NCBI RefSeq assembly: GCF_001570965.1
Contig: NZ_BCSR01000018.1
Coordinates: forward strand, 1 to 49,213
Source of the DNA: Janibacter corallicola NBRC 107790
Lineage (GTDB): Bacteria; Actinomycetota; Actinomycetes; Actinomycetales; Dermatophilaceae
Length of the DNA stretch: 49,213 bases
Direction of reading: 5' to 3'
In this document: positions 9,860 to 17,586 of the stretch, piece after piece
How the letters are laid out: the number at the start of each line of letters is the position of its first letter
Numbering within the stretch: position 1 is the first letter of the stretch
Made by a program: the position numbers and the translations under genes
Notes under the pieces: model-generated
The model's input: the letters and a program-made list of their open reading frames with translations, nothing else
Databases searched by the model: none
Told to the model about the DNA's origin: nothing

Positions 9860-11035
9860 GTGAGCACGAAGATCGCCGTCGTCGGAACCGGGTACGTGGG
9901 CCTGTCCATGGCCGTCCTGCTCTCCCAGCACAACGAGGTCGTCGGCTTCGACATCAACGCCGACCGGGTGGCGATGCTGGGGGAGGGACGCAGCCCCATC
10001 CACGACGACGAGATCGTCGACTTCCTCGCCCACCGCACGCTGGACCTGCGCTTCACCCTGGACAAGGAGGAGGCCTACGCCGGCGCCGAGTACGTGGTCA
10101 TCGCGACCCCGACGGACTACGACCCGGAGACCAACTACTTCGACACCTCGAGCGTCGAGGAGGTCATCTCCGACGTCACGAGCGTCAACCCCGAGGCCGT
10201 CATGGTCGTGAAGTCGACGATCCCCGTCGGCTTCACCCAGGGCCTGCGCGAGAAGCTCGGCACCGAGAACCTCCTCTTCAGCCCGGAGTTCCTCCGCGAG
10301 GGGAAGGCGCTGATGGACAACCTGCACCCCAGCCGGATCGTCGTCGGCGAGGTCAGCGACCGGGCCCAGCGCTTCGCCGACCTGCTCGTCGAGAGCGCGG
10401 CCGACCCCGAGGTGCCGGTGCTGCTCACCGACTCCACCGAGGCCGAGGCGATCAAGCTCTTCGCCAACACCTACCTGGCGATGCGCGTGGCCTACTTCAA
10501 CGAGCTGGACACCTTCGCCGCGCGGCACGGGCTGAACACGCGGCAGATCATCGAGGGCGTCGGGCTGGACCCGCGCATCGGGTCCCACTACAACAACCCG
10601 TCCTTCGGGTACGGCGGGTACTGCCTGCCCAAGGACACCAAGCAGCTGCTGGCGAACTACGAGCACGTCCCGCAGAACCTCATGCAGGCCGTCGTGGACT
10701 CCAACCGCACCCGGAAGGACTTCGTCGCCGAGGACATCCTGCGCCGCCGCCCCCGGATCGTCGGCGTCCACCGGCTCATCATGAAGTCCGGGTCGGACAA
10801 CTTCCGCGCCTCCTCCGTCCAGGGGATCATGAAGCGGATCAAGGGCAAGGGCGTCGAGGTGGTCGTCTTCGAGCCCGAGATGGCGCAGGACGAGTTCTTC
10901 GGCTCCCGCGTGCTGCGCGACCTCGAGGAGTTCAAGGCCGAGGCCGACGTCATCATCGCCAACCGCCGCACCCCGGACCTGGCCGACGTCGCCGAGAAGG
11001 TCTACACCCGGGACCTCTTCGGCACCGACTCCTGA
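9860..11035 (+). CDS. ugd: UDP-glucose 6-dehydrogenase, short enterobacterial type
   Basis: Oxidises UDP-glucose to UDP-glucuronate with two NAD+, feeding cell-surface polysaccharide synthesis. The 391-residue protein has the NAD site [40 protein letters not shown], the central-helix [17 protein letters not shown], and catalytic C255 in [15 protein letters not shown]. Compared from memory, it follows the compact E. coli/Klebsiella Ugd nearly block by block ([28 protein letters not shown]) rather than the longer TuaD/Rv0322-like enzymes. GAGGA at 9851-9855 supports the GTG. It is monocistronic, ended by a strong hairpin. Confidence 0.93.
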   Translation: MSTKIAVVGTGYVGLSMAVLLSQHNEVVGFDINADRVAMLGEGRSPIHDDEIVDFLAHRTLDLRFTLDKEEAYAGAEYVVIATPTDYDPETNYFDTSSVEEVISDVTSVNPEAVMVVKSTIPVGFTQGLREKLGTENLLFSPEFLREGKALMDNLHPSRIVVGEVSDRAQRFADLLVESAADPEVPVLLTDSTEAEAIKLFANTYLAMRVAYFNELDTFAARHGLNTRQIIEGVGLDPRIGSHYNNPSFGYGGYCLPKDTKQLLANYEHVPQNLMQAVVDSNRTRKDFVAEDILRRRPRIVGVHRLIMKSGSDNFRASSVQGIMKRIKGKGVEVVVFEPEMAQDEFFGSRVLRDLEEFKAEADVIIANRRTPDLADVAEKVYTRDLFGTDS

Positions 11036-11040
11036 CCCAC

Positions 11041-11088
11041 GGTGGTCGAGACGCTCGGGCCCCCTGGGGCCCGAGCCTCGAAACCACC
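11041..11088. terminator. Long inverted repeat ending ugd
   Basis: The arms GGTGGT...CGAG...CTCGGGCCCC and GGGGCCCGAG...CTCG...ACCACC form a stem of about 20 bp around a 2-nt loop, starting 6 bp after the ugd stop. The GGTGGTTTCGAG/CTCGACCACC ends resemble a dispersed intergenic repeat I recall from other actinobacteria. The -10 box of the next gene begins 2 bp beyond it. Confidence 0.65.
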
Positions 11089-11090
11089 GG

Positions 11091-11096
11091 TAGCAT
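11091..11096 (+). promoter_or_regulatory. -10 box, leaderless acyl-CoA dehydrogenase
   Basis: TAGCAT followed by seven bases and the GTG at 11104. No Shine-Dalgarno is present. Confidence 0.65.
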
Positions 11097-11103
11097 CGCG
11101 CCC

Positions 11104-12282
11104 GTGAGCGCCAACCCAGACTTCGACCTGTTCCGCACCTCCGAGGACCACGAGACACTGCGTGAGGCGGTGCGTGCCGTCGCCGAGGGCAGGATCGCCC
11201 CCTTCGCCGCCGCGGTCGACGAGGAGTCCCGGTTCCCGACGGAGGCCAACGAGGCACTGATCGCCGCCGACTTCCACGCCGCCCACGTGGCCGAGGAGCA
11301 CGGCGGCGTCGGGGCGGATGCGCTCGCGGTCTGCATCATCATCGAGGAGGTCGCCCGCGTCTGCGCCTCCTCCTCGCTGATCCCGGCCGTGAACAAGCTC
11401 GGCTCGATGCCGGTCATCCTCGGCGGCTCGGAGGAGATCAACGCGACGTACATGCCGCGGCTGGCCAAGGGGGAGGGCTTCTCCTACGGGCTCTCCGAGC
11501 GCGAGGCGGGTTCCGACACCGCCGCCATGCGCTGCCGCGCGACCAAGGACGGCGAGGACTGGGTCCTCAGCGGGCAGAAGGCCTGGATCACCAACGCCGG
11601 CGAGTCCGAGTTCTACACCGTCATGGCGGTCACCGACCCCGACGGTCCCCGTGGCGGCAACGTCTCCGCCTTCGTCGTCGAGAAGTCCGACGAGGGCTTC
11701 GGCTTCTCCGAGCCGGAGCACAAGCTCGGGATCAAGGGCAGCCCGACCCGCGAGCTGCACTTCGACAACTGCCGCATCCCCGGTGACCGGATCGTCGGCG
11801 CCGAGGGCGAGGGCCTCAAGATCGCCCTGCGCACCCTCGACCACACCCGGGTGACCATCGGCGCCCAGGCCGTCGGCATCGCCCAGGGCGCCCTGGACCA
11901 GTCGATGGCCTACGTCAAGGAGCGCAAGCAGTTCGGCAAGAACATCGCCGACTTCCAGGGCATCCAGTTCATGCTCGCGGACATGGCGATGGAGCTCGAG
12001 GCAGCCCGTCAGATGGTCTACGTCGCGGCCGCGAAGTCCGAGCGCCACGACGCGGACCTGCCCTTCTTCGGGGCAGCCGCCAAGTGCTACGCCTCCGACG
12101 TCGCGATGAAGGTGACCACCGACGCGGTCCAGCTGCTCGGCGGCGCCGGCTACACCCGCGACTTCCCGCTCGAGCGGATGATGCGCGACGCGAAGATCAC
12201 CCAGATCTACGAGGGCACCAACCAGGTCCAGCGCCTCGTCATGGCCCGCCAGCTGCTCAAGGGTCTGCCCACGGCGCGCTGA
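11104..12282 (+). CDS. Acyl-CoA dehydrogenase (FadE25-like)
   Basis: A 392-residue FAD enzyme that introduces the alpha-beta double bond into acyl-CoA thioesters. It has the N-terminal helical domain, the middle beta domain (GYGLSEREAGSD, WITNAGESEFYTVMA, HKLGIKGSPTRELHFDNCRIP) and the C-terminal domain with RKQFGKNIADFQGIQFMLADMA. The catalytic base is E370 in TQIYEGTNQVQRLVMARQLL. The sequence style matches FadE25, the most conserved actinobacterial member, which prefers short or branched substrates. It converges on a 3-hydroxyacyl-CoA dehydrogenase; the intervening gap is filled by an inverted repeat. Confidence 0.93.
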   Translation: MSANPDFDLFRTSEDHETLREAVRAVAEGRIAPFAAAVDEESRFPTEANEALIAADFHAAHVAEEHGGVGADALAVCIIIEEVARVCASSSLIPAVNKLGSMPVILGGSEEINATYMPRLAKGEGFSYGLSEREAGSDTAAMRCRATKDGEDWVLSGQKAWITNAGESEFYTVMAVTDPDGPRGGNVSAFVVEKSDEGFGFSEPEHKLGIKGSPTRELHFDNCRIPGDRIVGAEGEGLKIALRTLDHTRVTIGAQAVGIAQGALDQSMAYVKERKQFGKNIADFQGIQFMLADMAMELEAARQMVYVAAAKSERHDADLPFFGAAAKCYASDVAMKVTTDAVQLLGGAGYTRDFPLERMMRDAKITQIYEGTNQVQRLVMARQLLKGLPTAR

Positions 12283-12283
12283 A

Positions 12284-12391
12284 CGACAGCGAGCCTCCGC
12301 GGGTGAAGGCGTGGGGCGCGGCCCTTGGGGCTTCGCAAGCTCAGCCCCTGAGTCGGGCCGACCCCAGCCTTCATCCGCTGCGCTCGCGACG
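12284..12391. repeat. Long inverted repeat, copy A, between convergent genes
   Basis: The left arm 12284-12316 and right arm 12362-12391 are imperfect reverse complements (GCGAGC...GGGTGAAGGC.TGGGG against CCCCA.GCCTTCATCC...GCTCGC). They enclose GGCCC...GGGCC and GGGGCT...AGC.GCCCC substems. The element fills nearly the whole gap between two convergent stop codons. Its core 12312-12366 resembles the core of the repeat at 15661-15802, so it is probably a repeat-family bidirectional terminator. Confidence 0.65.
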
Positions 12392-12393
12392 CC

Positions 12394-13254
12394 CTACTTC
12401 TCGTACCTGTAGAACCCCCGGCCGGCCTTTCGGCCGAGCAGCCCGGCGTCGACCATGCGGGCGAGCAGCGGCGGGGGAGCGTAGAGCGGCTCCTTGAACT
12501 CCTCGTAGAGCGACTCGGCCACCGCCATCGTCGTGTCCAGACCGATGAGGTCGGCCAGGGCGAGCGGGCCCTGCGGGTGGGCGGCACCGAGGACGAGGCC
12601 GGTGTCGATGTCCTCGGCGGTGGCGAAGCCGGACTCGTACATCCGGATCGCGCTCAGCACGAAGGGGATGAGCAGGCTGTTGACGACGAAGCCGGCGCGG
12701 TCCTGGCAGGTGATCGCCTGCTTGCCGAGCACCCCGTCGACATAGGCCCGGGCCGCCTCGGTGGTCTCCTCCGCGGTCATGAGGGAGGGGACCAGCTCGA
12801 CGAGCTTGAGCACCGGCACCGGGTTGAAGAAGTGCACGCCGAGGACCTTCGCGGGGCGCGAGGTGACCGTGGCGAGCTTCATGATCGGGATGGAGCTGGT
12901 GTTGGAGGCCAGGATCGCCTCGCTGTCCTCGACGATCTGGTCGAGCTGCTGGAAGAGCTCGACCTTGGCGCTCTCCTCCTCGACGATCGCCTCGACGACC
13001 AGCTGCCGGTCGGCCAGCAGCGTCAGGTCGGTGACCACCCGCACACGCGCCAGCGCGGCATCGGCGTCCTCGATCTTGCCTCGCTCCTGGGCCCGGCGCA
13101 GGGACTTCTCCAGCCGCCCGCGCGCGTTCTCGGCCCGCTCGTCGTCGGCCTCGACGACCACGACGTCGCTGCCTGCCCGGGCGCACACCTCTGCGATGCC
13201 CGAGCCCATGAGGCCGCCGCCGACGACCCCGATCCGTTCCATCGTCTTGTCCAT
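12394..13254 (-). CDS. hbd: 3-hydroxybutyryl-CoA dehydrogenase
   Basis: A 286-residue NAD(P)-dependent 3-hydroxyacyl-CoA dehydrogenase (FadB2/Hbd family) interconverting acetoacetyl-CoA and 3-hydroxybutyryl-CoA. The NAD loop is RIGVVGGGLMGSGIAEVCARAG, the catalytic region SNTSSIPIMKLA...GVHFFNPVPVLKLVELV has the conserved His, and the C-terminal domain contains GFVVNSLLIPF and HPQGPLALADLIGLD. TATCGT ends 7 nt before the ATG at 13254, so it is leaderless. It is opposite an acyl-CoA dehydrogenase and 3 kb from 3-oxoacid CoA-transferase genes, consistent with a short-chain acyl-CoA pathway. Confidence 0.93.
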   Translation of the reverse strand: MDKTMERIGVVGGGLMGSGIAEVCARAGSDVVVVEADDERAENARGRLEKSLRRAQERGKIEDADAALARVRVVTDLTLLADRQLVVEAIVEEESAKVELFQQLDQIVEDSEAILASNTSSIPIMKLATVTSRPAKVLGVHFFNPVPVLKLVELVPSLMTAEETTEAARAYVDGVLGKQAITCQDRAGFVVNSLLIPFVLSAIRMYESGFATAEDIDTGLVLGAAHPQGPLALADLIGLDTTMAVAESLYEEFKEPLYAPPPLLARMVDAGLLGRKAGRGFYRYEK

Positions 13255-13261
13255 GGGCGCA

Positions 13262-13267
13262 ACGATA
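13262..13267 (-). promoter_or_regulatory. -10 box, leaderless hbd
   Basis: Minus-strand TATCGT, seven bases, then ATG at 13254. Confidence 0.6.
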
Positions 13268-13314
13268 ACCGTGCCCGCGTGACCGGCGTCACGTCGGGTC
13301 CGTGAGCGGGACGG

Positions 13315-14589
13315 TCAGCCCTGGGAGGGATCGACCTCGAGCGGCTCGTCGTTGCGCAGCTTCTCGAACAGGGCGTCGGAGCGCTCCTCGTCCCACTGCA
13401 CCGCGGTACCCGCGGGAGTGGCGAGCGCCTCGCTGCTCATGGGGACCACGAGCGAGTTCCCCTTGCCCTGGGAGATGCCGCGGAAGGCCCACATGGCCCG
13501 GGCGGTGCCGATGAAGGAGTCGTCCTCGCCGATCGTGAGGTTCTCCGCGCTCGCGCTACCGAGGTGGTGCGCCCGCCAGGGCAGGAGCATGTTGGCGGGA
13601 CTGACCATCTTGCCCATGAGGGCCCCGAGGAACTCCCGCTGCCGCTCGGCGCGCCCGATGTCGCCGCGCGGGTCGGAGTAGCGGGCGCGCACGTACCCCA
13701 GGGCGGTCGGGCCGTCGAGGACCTGGCAGCCCTTCTGGATGTCCAGGTGCGCCTTCTCGTCCTGCATGTCGTTCTTCACGCACATGCGGACCCCGCCGAC
13801 GGCGTCGACGACCGAGGAGAAGCCCCCGAAACCGATCTCCATGTAGCCGTCCATCTTCAGGCCGGTGTTGTGCTCGATCGTCTCGGCGAGCAGCTCGGCG
13901 CCACCGATGCTGAAGGCGGCGTTGATCTTGTTCATCCCGTGCCCGGGGATCTCAACGTAGGAGTCCCGGGGGATGGACAGCAGCGTGGACTTCCCGCTGC
14001 CGGTGTGCAGGACGAGGATGCTGTCGGTACGCGCGCCGCCGGTGTCGGACCCGGTGCCGAGCGTCTGCTGCTCCTCGGCGCTCAGGCCCGCGCGGCTGTC
14101 GCTGCCGACGAGCAGGGTGTTGCTCCCCTCGCTCGAGGGTCGCTGGCCGTCCGGCGTGGCGTCCACGCGCTGCACCTTGGACCAGGAGGACCCGATCGCC
14201 CAGACCATCGCGACCGCCCACACGAGCAGCAGCACGAGCAGGACGAGGAAGAACTTCCGGGCCGGGCTGCGGCCGTGACCGGCGCCCGCCGGGCCGGCGG
14301 GCACCGGACCCCGCGGCCCGGTCGGACCACCGCGGTCGACGGGGCGCTGCGGGGGAGGCCCCGCCGGGCGTGAAGGGGGCGTGCCGGTCGGCATCACCCG
14401 GGTCCGGGGCTCCTGGGGCCGGGGGCGCCGCTCCGGTGTCGGTCCACCGCGACGCCCGGTCGGGATGGCGCGAGCGGAGGAGTCCGAGGACCTCCCGCGA
14501 CGGTTGTCGAAGGTCATGGCCTCGCCGTCACGAGGGGGGCTCGTGCGGCCGTCGTCGGGTCGACGTGGGCGGGAGGGGCGCGCAGGCAT
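13315..14589 (-). CDS. LCP (LytR-CpsA-Psr) family cell-wall ligase
   Basis: A 424-residue type II membrane protein. Residues 1-110 are a Pro/Arg/Gly-rich cytoplasmic tail, then one membrane helix (FFLVLLVLLLVWAVAMVWAI), then the extracellular LCP domain. LCP landmarks are NTLLVGSDSRAG, GARTDSILVLH, LLSIPRDSYVEIPG, KINAAFSIGG, GGVRMCVKNDM and ALGYVRARYSDPRGDIGRAERQREFL, with the conserved Asp/Arg phosphate-binding residues. LCP enzymes transfer lipid-linked polymers to peptidoglycan. TATCCT seven bases upstream fixes the ATG at 14589, so the long basic tail is real. It is divergent from a glycosyltransferase. Confidence 0.92.
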   Translation of the reverse strand: MPARPSRPRRPDDGRTSPPRDGEAMTFDNRRGRSSDSSARAIPTGRRGGPTPERRPRPQEPRTRVMPTGTPPSRPAGPPPQRPVDRGGPTGPRGPVPAGPAGAGHGRSPARKFFLVLLVLLLVWAVAMVWAIGSSWSKVQRVDATPDGQRPSSEGSNTLLVGSDSRAGLSAEEQQTLGTGSDTGGARTDSILVLHTGSGKSTLLSIPRDSYVEIPGHGMNKINAAFSIGGAELLAETIEHNTGLKMDGYMEIGFGGFSSVVDAVGGVRMCVKNDMQDEKAHLDIQKGCQVLDGPTALGYVRARYSDPRGDIGRAERQREFLGALMGKMVSPANMLLPWRAHHLGSASAENLTIGEDDSFIGTARAMWAFRGISQGKGNSLVVPMSSEALATPAGTAVQWDEERSDALFEKLRNDEPLEVDPSQG

Positions 14590-14596
14590 GGGCCAG

Positions 14597-14602
14597 AGGA
14601 TA
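14597..14602 (-). promoter_or_regulatory. -10 box, leaderless LCP gene
   Basis: Minus-strand TATCCT, seven bases, ATG at 14589. Confidence 0.65.
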
Positions 14603-14676
14603 TGAGGTGTGGCTGGATGCTGCCCGACAGGACACCCTGCGGCGCGTCACGGCCGCCTCACGGGGGCGGAGGAATC

Positions 14677-14682
14677 CATACT
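14677..14682 (+). promoter_or_regulatory. -10 box, leaderless glycosyltransferase
   Basis: CATACT, six bases, GTG at 14689. Confidence 0.55.
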
Positions 14683-14688
14683 GGGCGC

Positions 14689-15660
14689 GTGCTTCCCCGA
14701 GTCAGCGTCATCATGCCCGTCCTGGACGAGGAGCGACACCTGGCCGCCTCGGTCCGGATGGTCCTGCAGCAGGCCTACGAGGGTGAGATCGAGGTGGTGC
14801 TGGCCCTCGGCCCCTCCCGCGACGCCACGGACGCCGTCGCGGCGGGTCTCGCCGAGCAGGACCCCCGCGTGCGCACGGTCGCGAACCCCTCGGGCCAGAC
14901 CCCCGATGCACTCAACGCCGCGATCGGGGCCTCGAGCGGCGACGTCATCGCCCGGGTCGACGCCCACGCGGAGATCCCGCGGGACTACCTGTCCACCGCG
15001 GTCGGGATCCTCGACGAGACGGGTGCGGACAACGTGGGCGGGATCATGGACGCGAAGGGGGCCACCCCCCTGGAGCGGGCGATCGCCTGCGCGATGAAGA
15101 GCCCGCTCGGCGTCGGTGGTGCCCGCTTCCACACCGGCGGTGGTGCGGGTGAGTCCGACACCGTCTACCTCGGGGTCTTCCGCCGCAGCGCCCTCGAACG
15201 CGTGGGCGGCTACGACCCCCACTTCGCGCGGGCCCAGGACTGGGAGATGAACCACCGCATCAGGGCCACCGGTGGACGCGTGTGGTTCACGCCCGAGCTC
15301 GTCGTCACCTACCGACCCCGCTCGAGCCTGCGCAAGCTCGCCGACCAGTACTTCAACTACGGGCGCTGGCGCCGCGTCGTGGCCCGGCAGCACCCGGGGA
15401 CGGCCAATGCCCGCTACCTCGCGCCCCCGGCCATGGTCCTCGGCACCGTCGCGGCGAGCGCCCTCGGCCTGGCCTGGCGACCCGCCTGGCTCGTGCCCGC
15501 CGGGTACGCAGCCGCGGTCGGCGCCGGCGGCTGGCTGATCTCCGGCACCGAGCCCGCCGGGGTGCGCGCCCGCGTCCCGCTGGCGATCGCGACGATGCAC
15601 TGGTCGTGGGGCATCGGCTTCCTCACCAGCCCGGCGAGCCTGGCCGACCGCGCGGACTGA
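14689..15660 (+). CDS. Glycosyltransferase family 2 (ExoA-like)
   Basis: A 323-residue GT-A glycosyltransferase. It has the N-terminal VSVIMPVLDEERHLAASVRMVLQQ, the metal-binding VDAHAEIPRDYL (DxH in place of DxD), GGGAGESDTVYLGVFRRSALERVGGYDPHFARAQDWEMNHRIRATGGRVWF, and C-terminal hydrophobic helices that probably anchor it to the membrane. Succinoglycan-type ExoA is the closest family I recognise. It is likely to add a sugar to a lipid-linked surface polymer; the facing LCP ligase would then attach such a polymer to the wall. Donor and acceptor are not deducible. Confidence 0.85.
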   Translation: MLPRVSVIMPVLDEERHLAASVRMVLQQAYEGEIEVVLALGPSRDATDAVAAGLAEQDPRVRTVANPSGQTPDALNAAIGASSGDVIARVDAHAEIPRDYLSTAVGILDETGADNVGGIMDAKGATPLERAIACAMKSPLGVGGARFHTGGGAGESDTVYLGVFRRSALERVGGYDPHFARAQDWEMNHRIRATGGRVWFTPELVVTYRPRSSLRKLADQYFNYGRWRRVVARQHPGTANARYLAPPAMVLGTVAASALGLAWRPAWLVPAGYAAAVGAGGWLISGTEPAGVRARVPLAIATMHWSWGIGFLTSPASLADRAD

Positions 15661-15802
15661 GCCGCGGACGGGTTCGGGGAGTGGTGAGCTCCTCGGCGCG
15701 CCGCTCCCGGGTTCGGAGAGCTGGGGCCCGCCCTTGGACTACGGCCGCGGGCGGCCTCCGTCCTGAGACGGGCCGACCCCACTCCCCGACCCCGTCCGCG
15801 GC
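15661..15802. repeat. Long inverted repeat, copy B, between convergent genes
   Basis: The arms 15661-15684 and 15779-15802 are reverse complements at 23 of 24 positions. They begin one base after the glycosyltransferase stop and end 17 bp before the scoB stop. The inside has further GC stems, and a second partial copy of the left arm is at 15709-15724. The core 15722-15781 shares TGGGGC...GCCCTTGG and CCTGAGNCGGGCCGACCCCA with copy A at 12312-12366. Confidence 0.7.
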
Positions 15803-15819
15803 CCGGGCGTCGGCTCGTG

Positions 15820-16458
15820 TCAGGCCAGGTCGACGGCCAGGGGCGCGCCGGTGCGCTCCTTGACCTCGTGCTCGGTGACGCCGGGGGCGAGCTCGCGCAG
15901 GACGTAGCCCTCGTCGGTGACGTCGATGACGGCCAGGTCGGTGATGATCCGCTGCACGACGCCCTTGCCGGTCAGCGGTAGGTCGCAGTCCTGGAGGATC
16001 TTCGGGGAGCCGTCCTTGGCGTTGTGGTCCATGAGGACGATGACCTTCTTCGCGCCGTGGACGAGGTCCATCGCGCCGCCCATGCCCTTGACCATCTTGC
16101 CCGGGATCATCCAGTTGGCGATGTCGCCGTTGGCGGCCACCTGCATGGCGCCGAGGATGGCGGCGTCGACCTTGCCGCCGCGGATCATCCCGAAGCTCGT
16201 CGCCGAGTCGAAGATGGAGGCGCCCTTGCGCAGGGTGACCGTCTCCTTGCCGGCGTTGATCATGTCCGGGTCGATGTCCGCCTCGCTCGGGTAGGGCCCG
16301 ACGCCGAGGATGCCGTTCTCGGACTGCAGGACGATCTCGACGTCCTCGGGGACGTAGTTCGGCACGAGCGTCGGCATGCCGATGCCGAGGTTGACGTAGT
16401 CGCCGTCGTGGAGCTCCTCGGCGGCGCGGGCGGCCATCTGCTCACGGGTGAGTGCCAT
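15820..16458 (-). CDS. scoB: 3-oxoacid CoA-transferase subunit B
   Basis: A 212-residue beta subunit that moves CoA between succinyl-CoA and acetoacetate or 3-oxoadipate. The catalytic glutamate is in [55 protein letters not shown] and the C-terminal [21 protein letters not shown] are typical. The ATG lies 1 bp after the scoA stop. The acetoacetate and 3-oxoadipate forms cannot be separated by eye; no protocatechuate-pathway gene is nearby, and an acetoacetyl-CoA-type dehydrogenase is, so acetoacetate is slightly favoured. Confidence 0.93.
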   Translation of the reverse strand: MALTREQMAARAAEELHDGDYVNLGIGMPTLVPNYVPEDVEIVLQSENGILGVGPYPSEADIDPDMINAGKETVTLRKGASIFDSATSFGMIRGGKVDAAILGAMQVAANGDIANWMIPGKMVKGMGGAMDLVHGAKKVIVLMDHNAKDGSPKILQDCDLPLTGKGVVQRIITDLAVIDVTDEGYVLRELAPGVTEHEVKERTGAPLAVDLA

Positions 16459-16459
16459 G

Positions 16460-17269
16460 TCAGGCCTCCTTGCTCTCGGTGCGGACGGTGCGCTTCTCGA
16501 TCCGCTTCTCGGCGGCCTGCTCGGGGGTCAGCGGGACGACCCGCTGGACGTAGATGCCCGGCAGGTGGATCGAGTCCGGGTCGAGCTCGCCGGGCTCGAC
16601 GAGCTCCTCGACCTCGGCGATCGTCACCTGGCCGGAGATGGCGCACAGCGGGTTGAAGTTGCGGGCGGTGGTGCGGAAGACGAGGTTGCCGTGGCGGTCG
16701 CCCTTCCACGCCCGCACGAGGGCGAAGTCGGCGGAGATCGCGTGCTCGAGGACGAACTCGTGCTCGGCCAGGACGGTCTCGCCCTCGGGGGTGCGGTCCT
16801 TGACCTGGAAGGTGCGGGTCTCCTTCTTGGGGGAGGAGACGGCGACATCACCCTCGGAGTCGTAGCGCCAGGGGAGCCCGCCGTCGGCGATCTGGGTGCC
16901 GACACCGGTCCGGGTCCAGAAGGCGGCCATGCCCGACCCGCCGGCGCGCAGCTTCTCGGCGAGGGTGCCCTGGGGGGTCAGCTCGACCTCCAGCTCACCG
17001 GAGAGGTACTGGCGCGCGAACTCCTTGTTCTCCCCGACGTAGGAGGAGACCATCCGCCGGATCTGGCCACCGGCCAGGAGGACGCCCAGTCCCCAGTCGT
17101 CGACCCCGCAGTTGTTCGAGACGCACTCGAGATCCTTGACCCCCTTGTCGCGCAGCTGGGCGATTAGCACGCTCGGGATCCCGCAGAGCCCGAACCCACC
17201 CACCGCGAGCGTGACGCCGTCGGGGATGTCCGCGACGGCCTCTGCCGGTGAAGTGACCACTTTGTCCAT
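16460..17269 (-). CDS. scoA: 3-oxoacid CoA-transferase subunit A
   Basis: A 269-residue alpha subunit. Landmarks are [98 protein letters not shown] and [28 protein letters not shown]. It is cotranscribed with scoB. TAGCCT (minus strand, 17282 down to 17277) precedes the ATG by seven bases, so it is leaderless and the start is firm. Ketone-body or short-chain 3-oxoacid activation is the likely role. Confidence 0.94.
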   Translation of the reverse strand: MDKVVTSPAEAVADIPDGVTLAVGGFGLCGIPSVLIAQLRDKGVKDLECVSNNCGVDDWGLGVLLAGGQIRRMVSSYVGENKEFARQYLSGELEVELTPQGTLAEKLRAGGSGMAAFWTRTGVGTQIADGGLPWRYDSEGDVAVSSPKKETRTFQVKDRTPEGETVLAEHEFVLEHAISADFALVRAWKGDRHGNLVFRTTARNFNPLCAISGQVTIAEVEELVEPGELDPDSIHLPGIYVQRVVPLTPEQAAEKRIEKRTVRTESKEA

Positions 17270-17276
17270 GCTCGGC

Positions 17277-17282
17277 AGGCTA
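17277..17282 (-). promoter_or_regulatory. -10 box, leaderless scoA
   Basis: Minus-strand TAGCCT, seven bases, ATG at 17269. Confidence 0.65.
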
Positions 17283-17586
17283 ACGCCCCCGTGTGAGGAA
17301 CCTCATGTGAGGGCCGCACGTGGTGGTGGCGCCGCAGCGTGCCGGGAGGCCATGGCGCCCGACCCGGACGGGACGCCTCGGAGGCGGGTGGGAACCACAG
17401 GGACGTAATTACCCGGATGGGTCTGGCGTGCTGCAAGTGGTCTGTGGAGCATGTGTGACGGTGCTGCATTCACGTGCCTCCTGTGGTTGGTGTGACTGCG
17501 CCCCGACAACCGAAGCAGTCGACAACCGACGCAGTCCCGGCGCCACCCCGACGCCCGACCCGATCCCCACAGCAAGGAGCAGCCGC
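17283..17586 (+). promoter_or_regulatory. Long upstream region of the secreted hydrolase
   Basis: This gene-free stretch separates divergent scoA from the hydrolase gene. It holds an AT-rich palindrome GTAATTAC near 17405, a possible ECF-type GGAAC element just upstream, a tandem pair of 16-bp units at 17504-17519 and 17520-17535, and AAGGAG at 17574-17579. No known riboswitch was recognised. Transcription start and regulator are undetermined. Confidence 0.4.
17504..17535. repeat. Tandem 16-bp repeat, two copies, one mismatch
   Basis: CGACAACCGAAGCAGT is followed directly by CGACAACCGACGCAGT, about 50 bp before the hydrolase start codon. The spacing of one and a half helical turns suits a head-to-tail operator. 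It may also be a chance slippage duplication. Confidence 0.6.

Noticed and set aside
17454-17476. CRP-like site TGTGA...TCACG upstream of the hydrolase
   Set aside because: The half-sites are 11 bp apart rather than the 6 bp of CRP/GlxR sites.
17283-17586. c-di-AMP (ydaO) riboswitch upstream of the hydrolase, as seen before other actinobacterial wall hydrolases
   Set aside because: The conserved ydaO blocks, such as the CCGAACCCGUCAGC-like segment, are not found.
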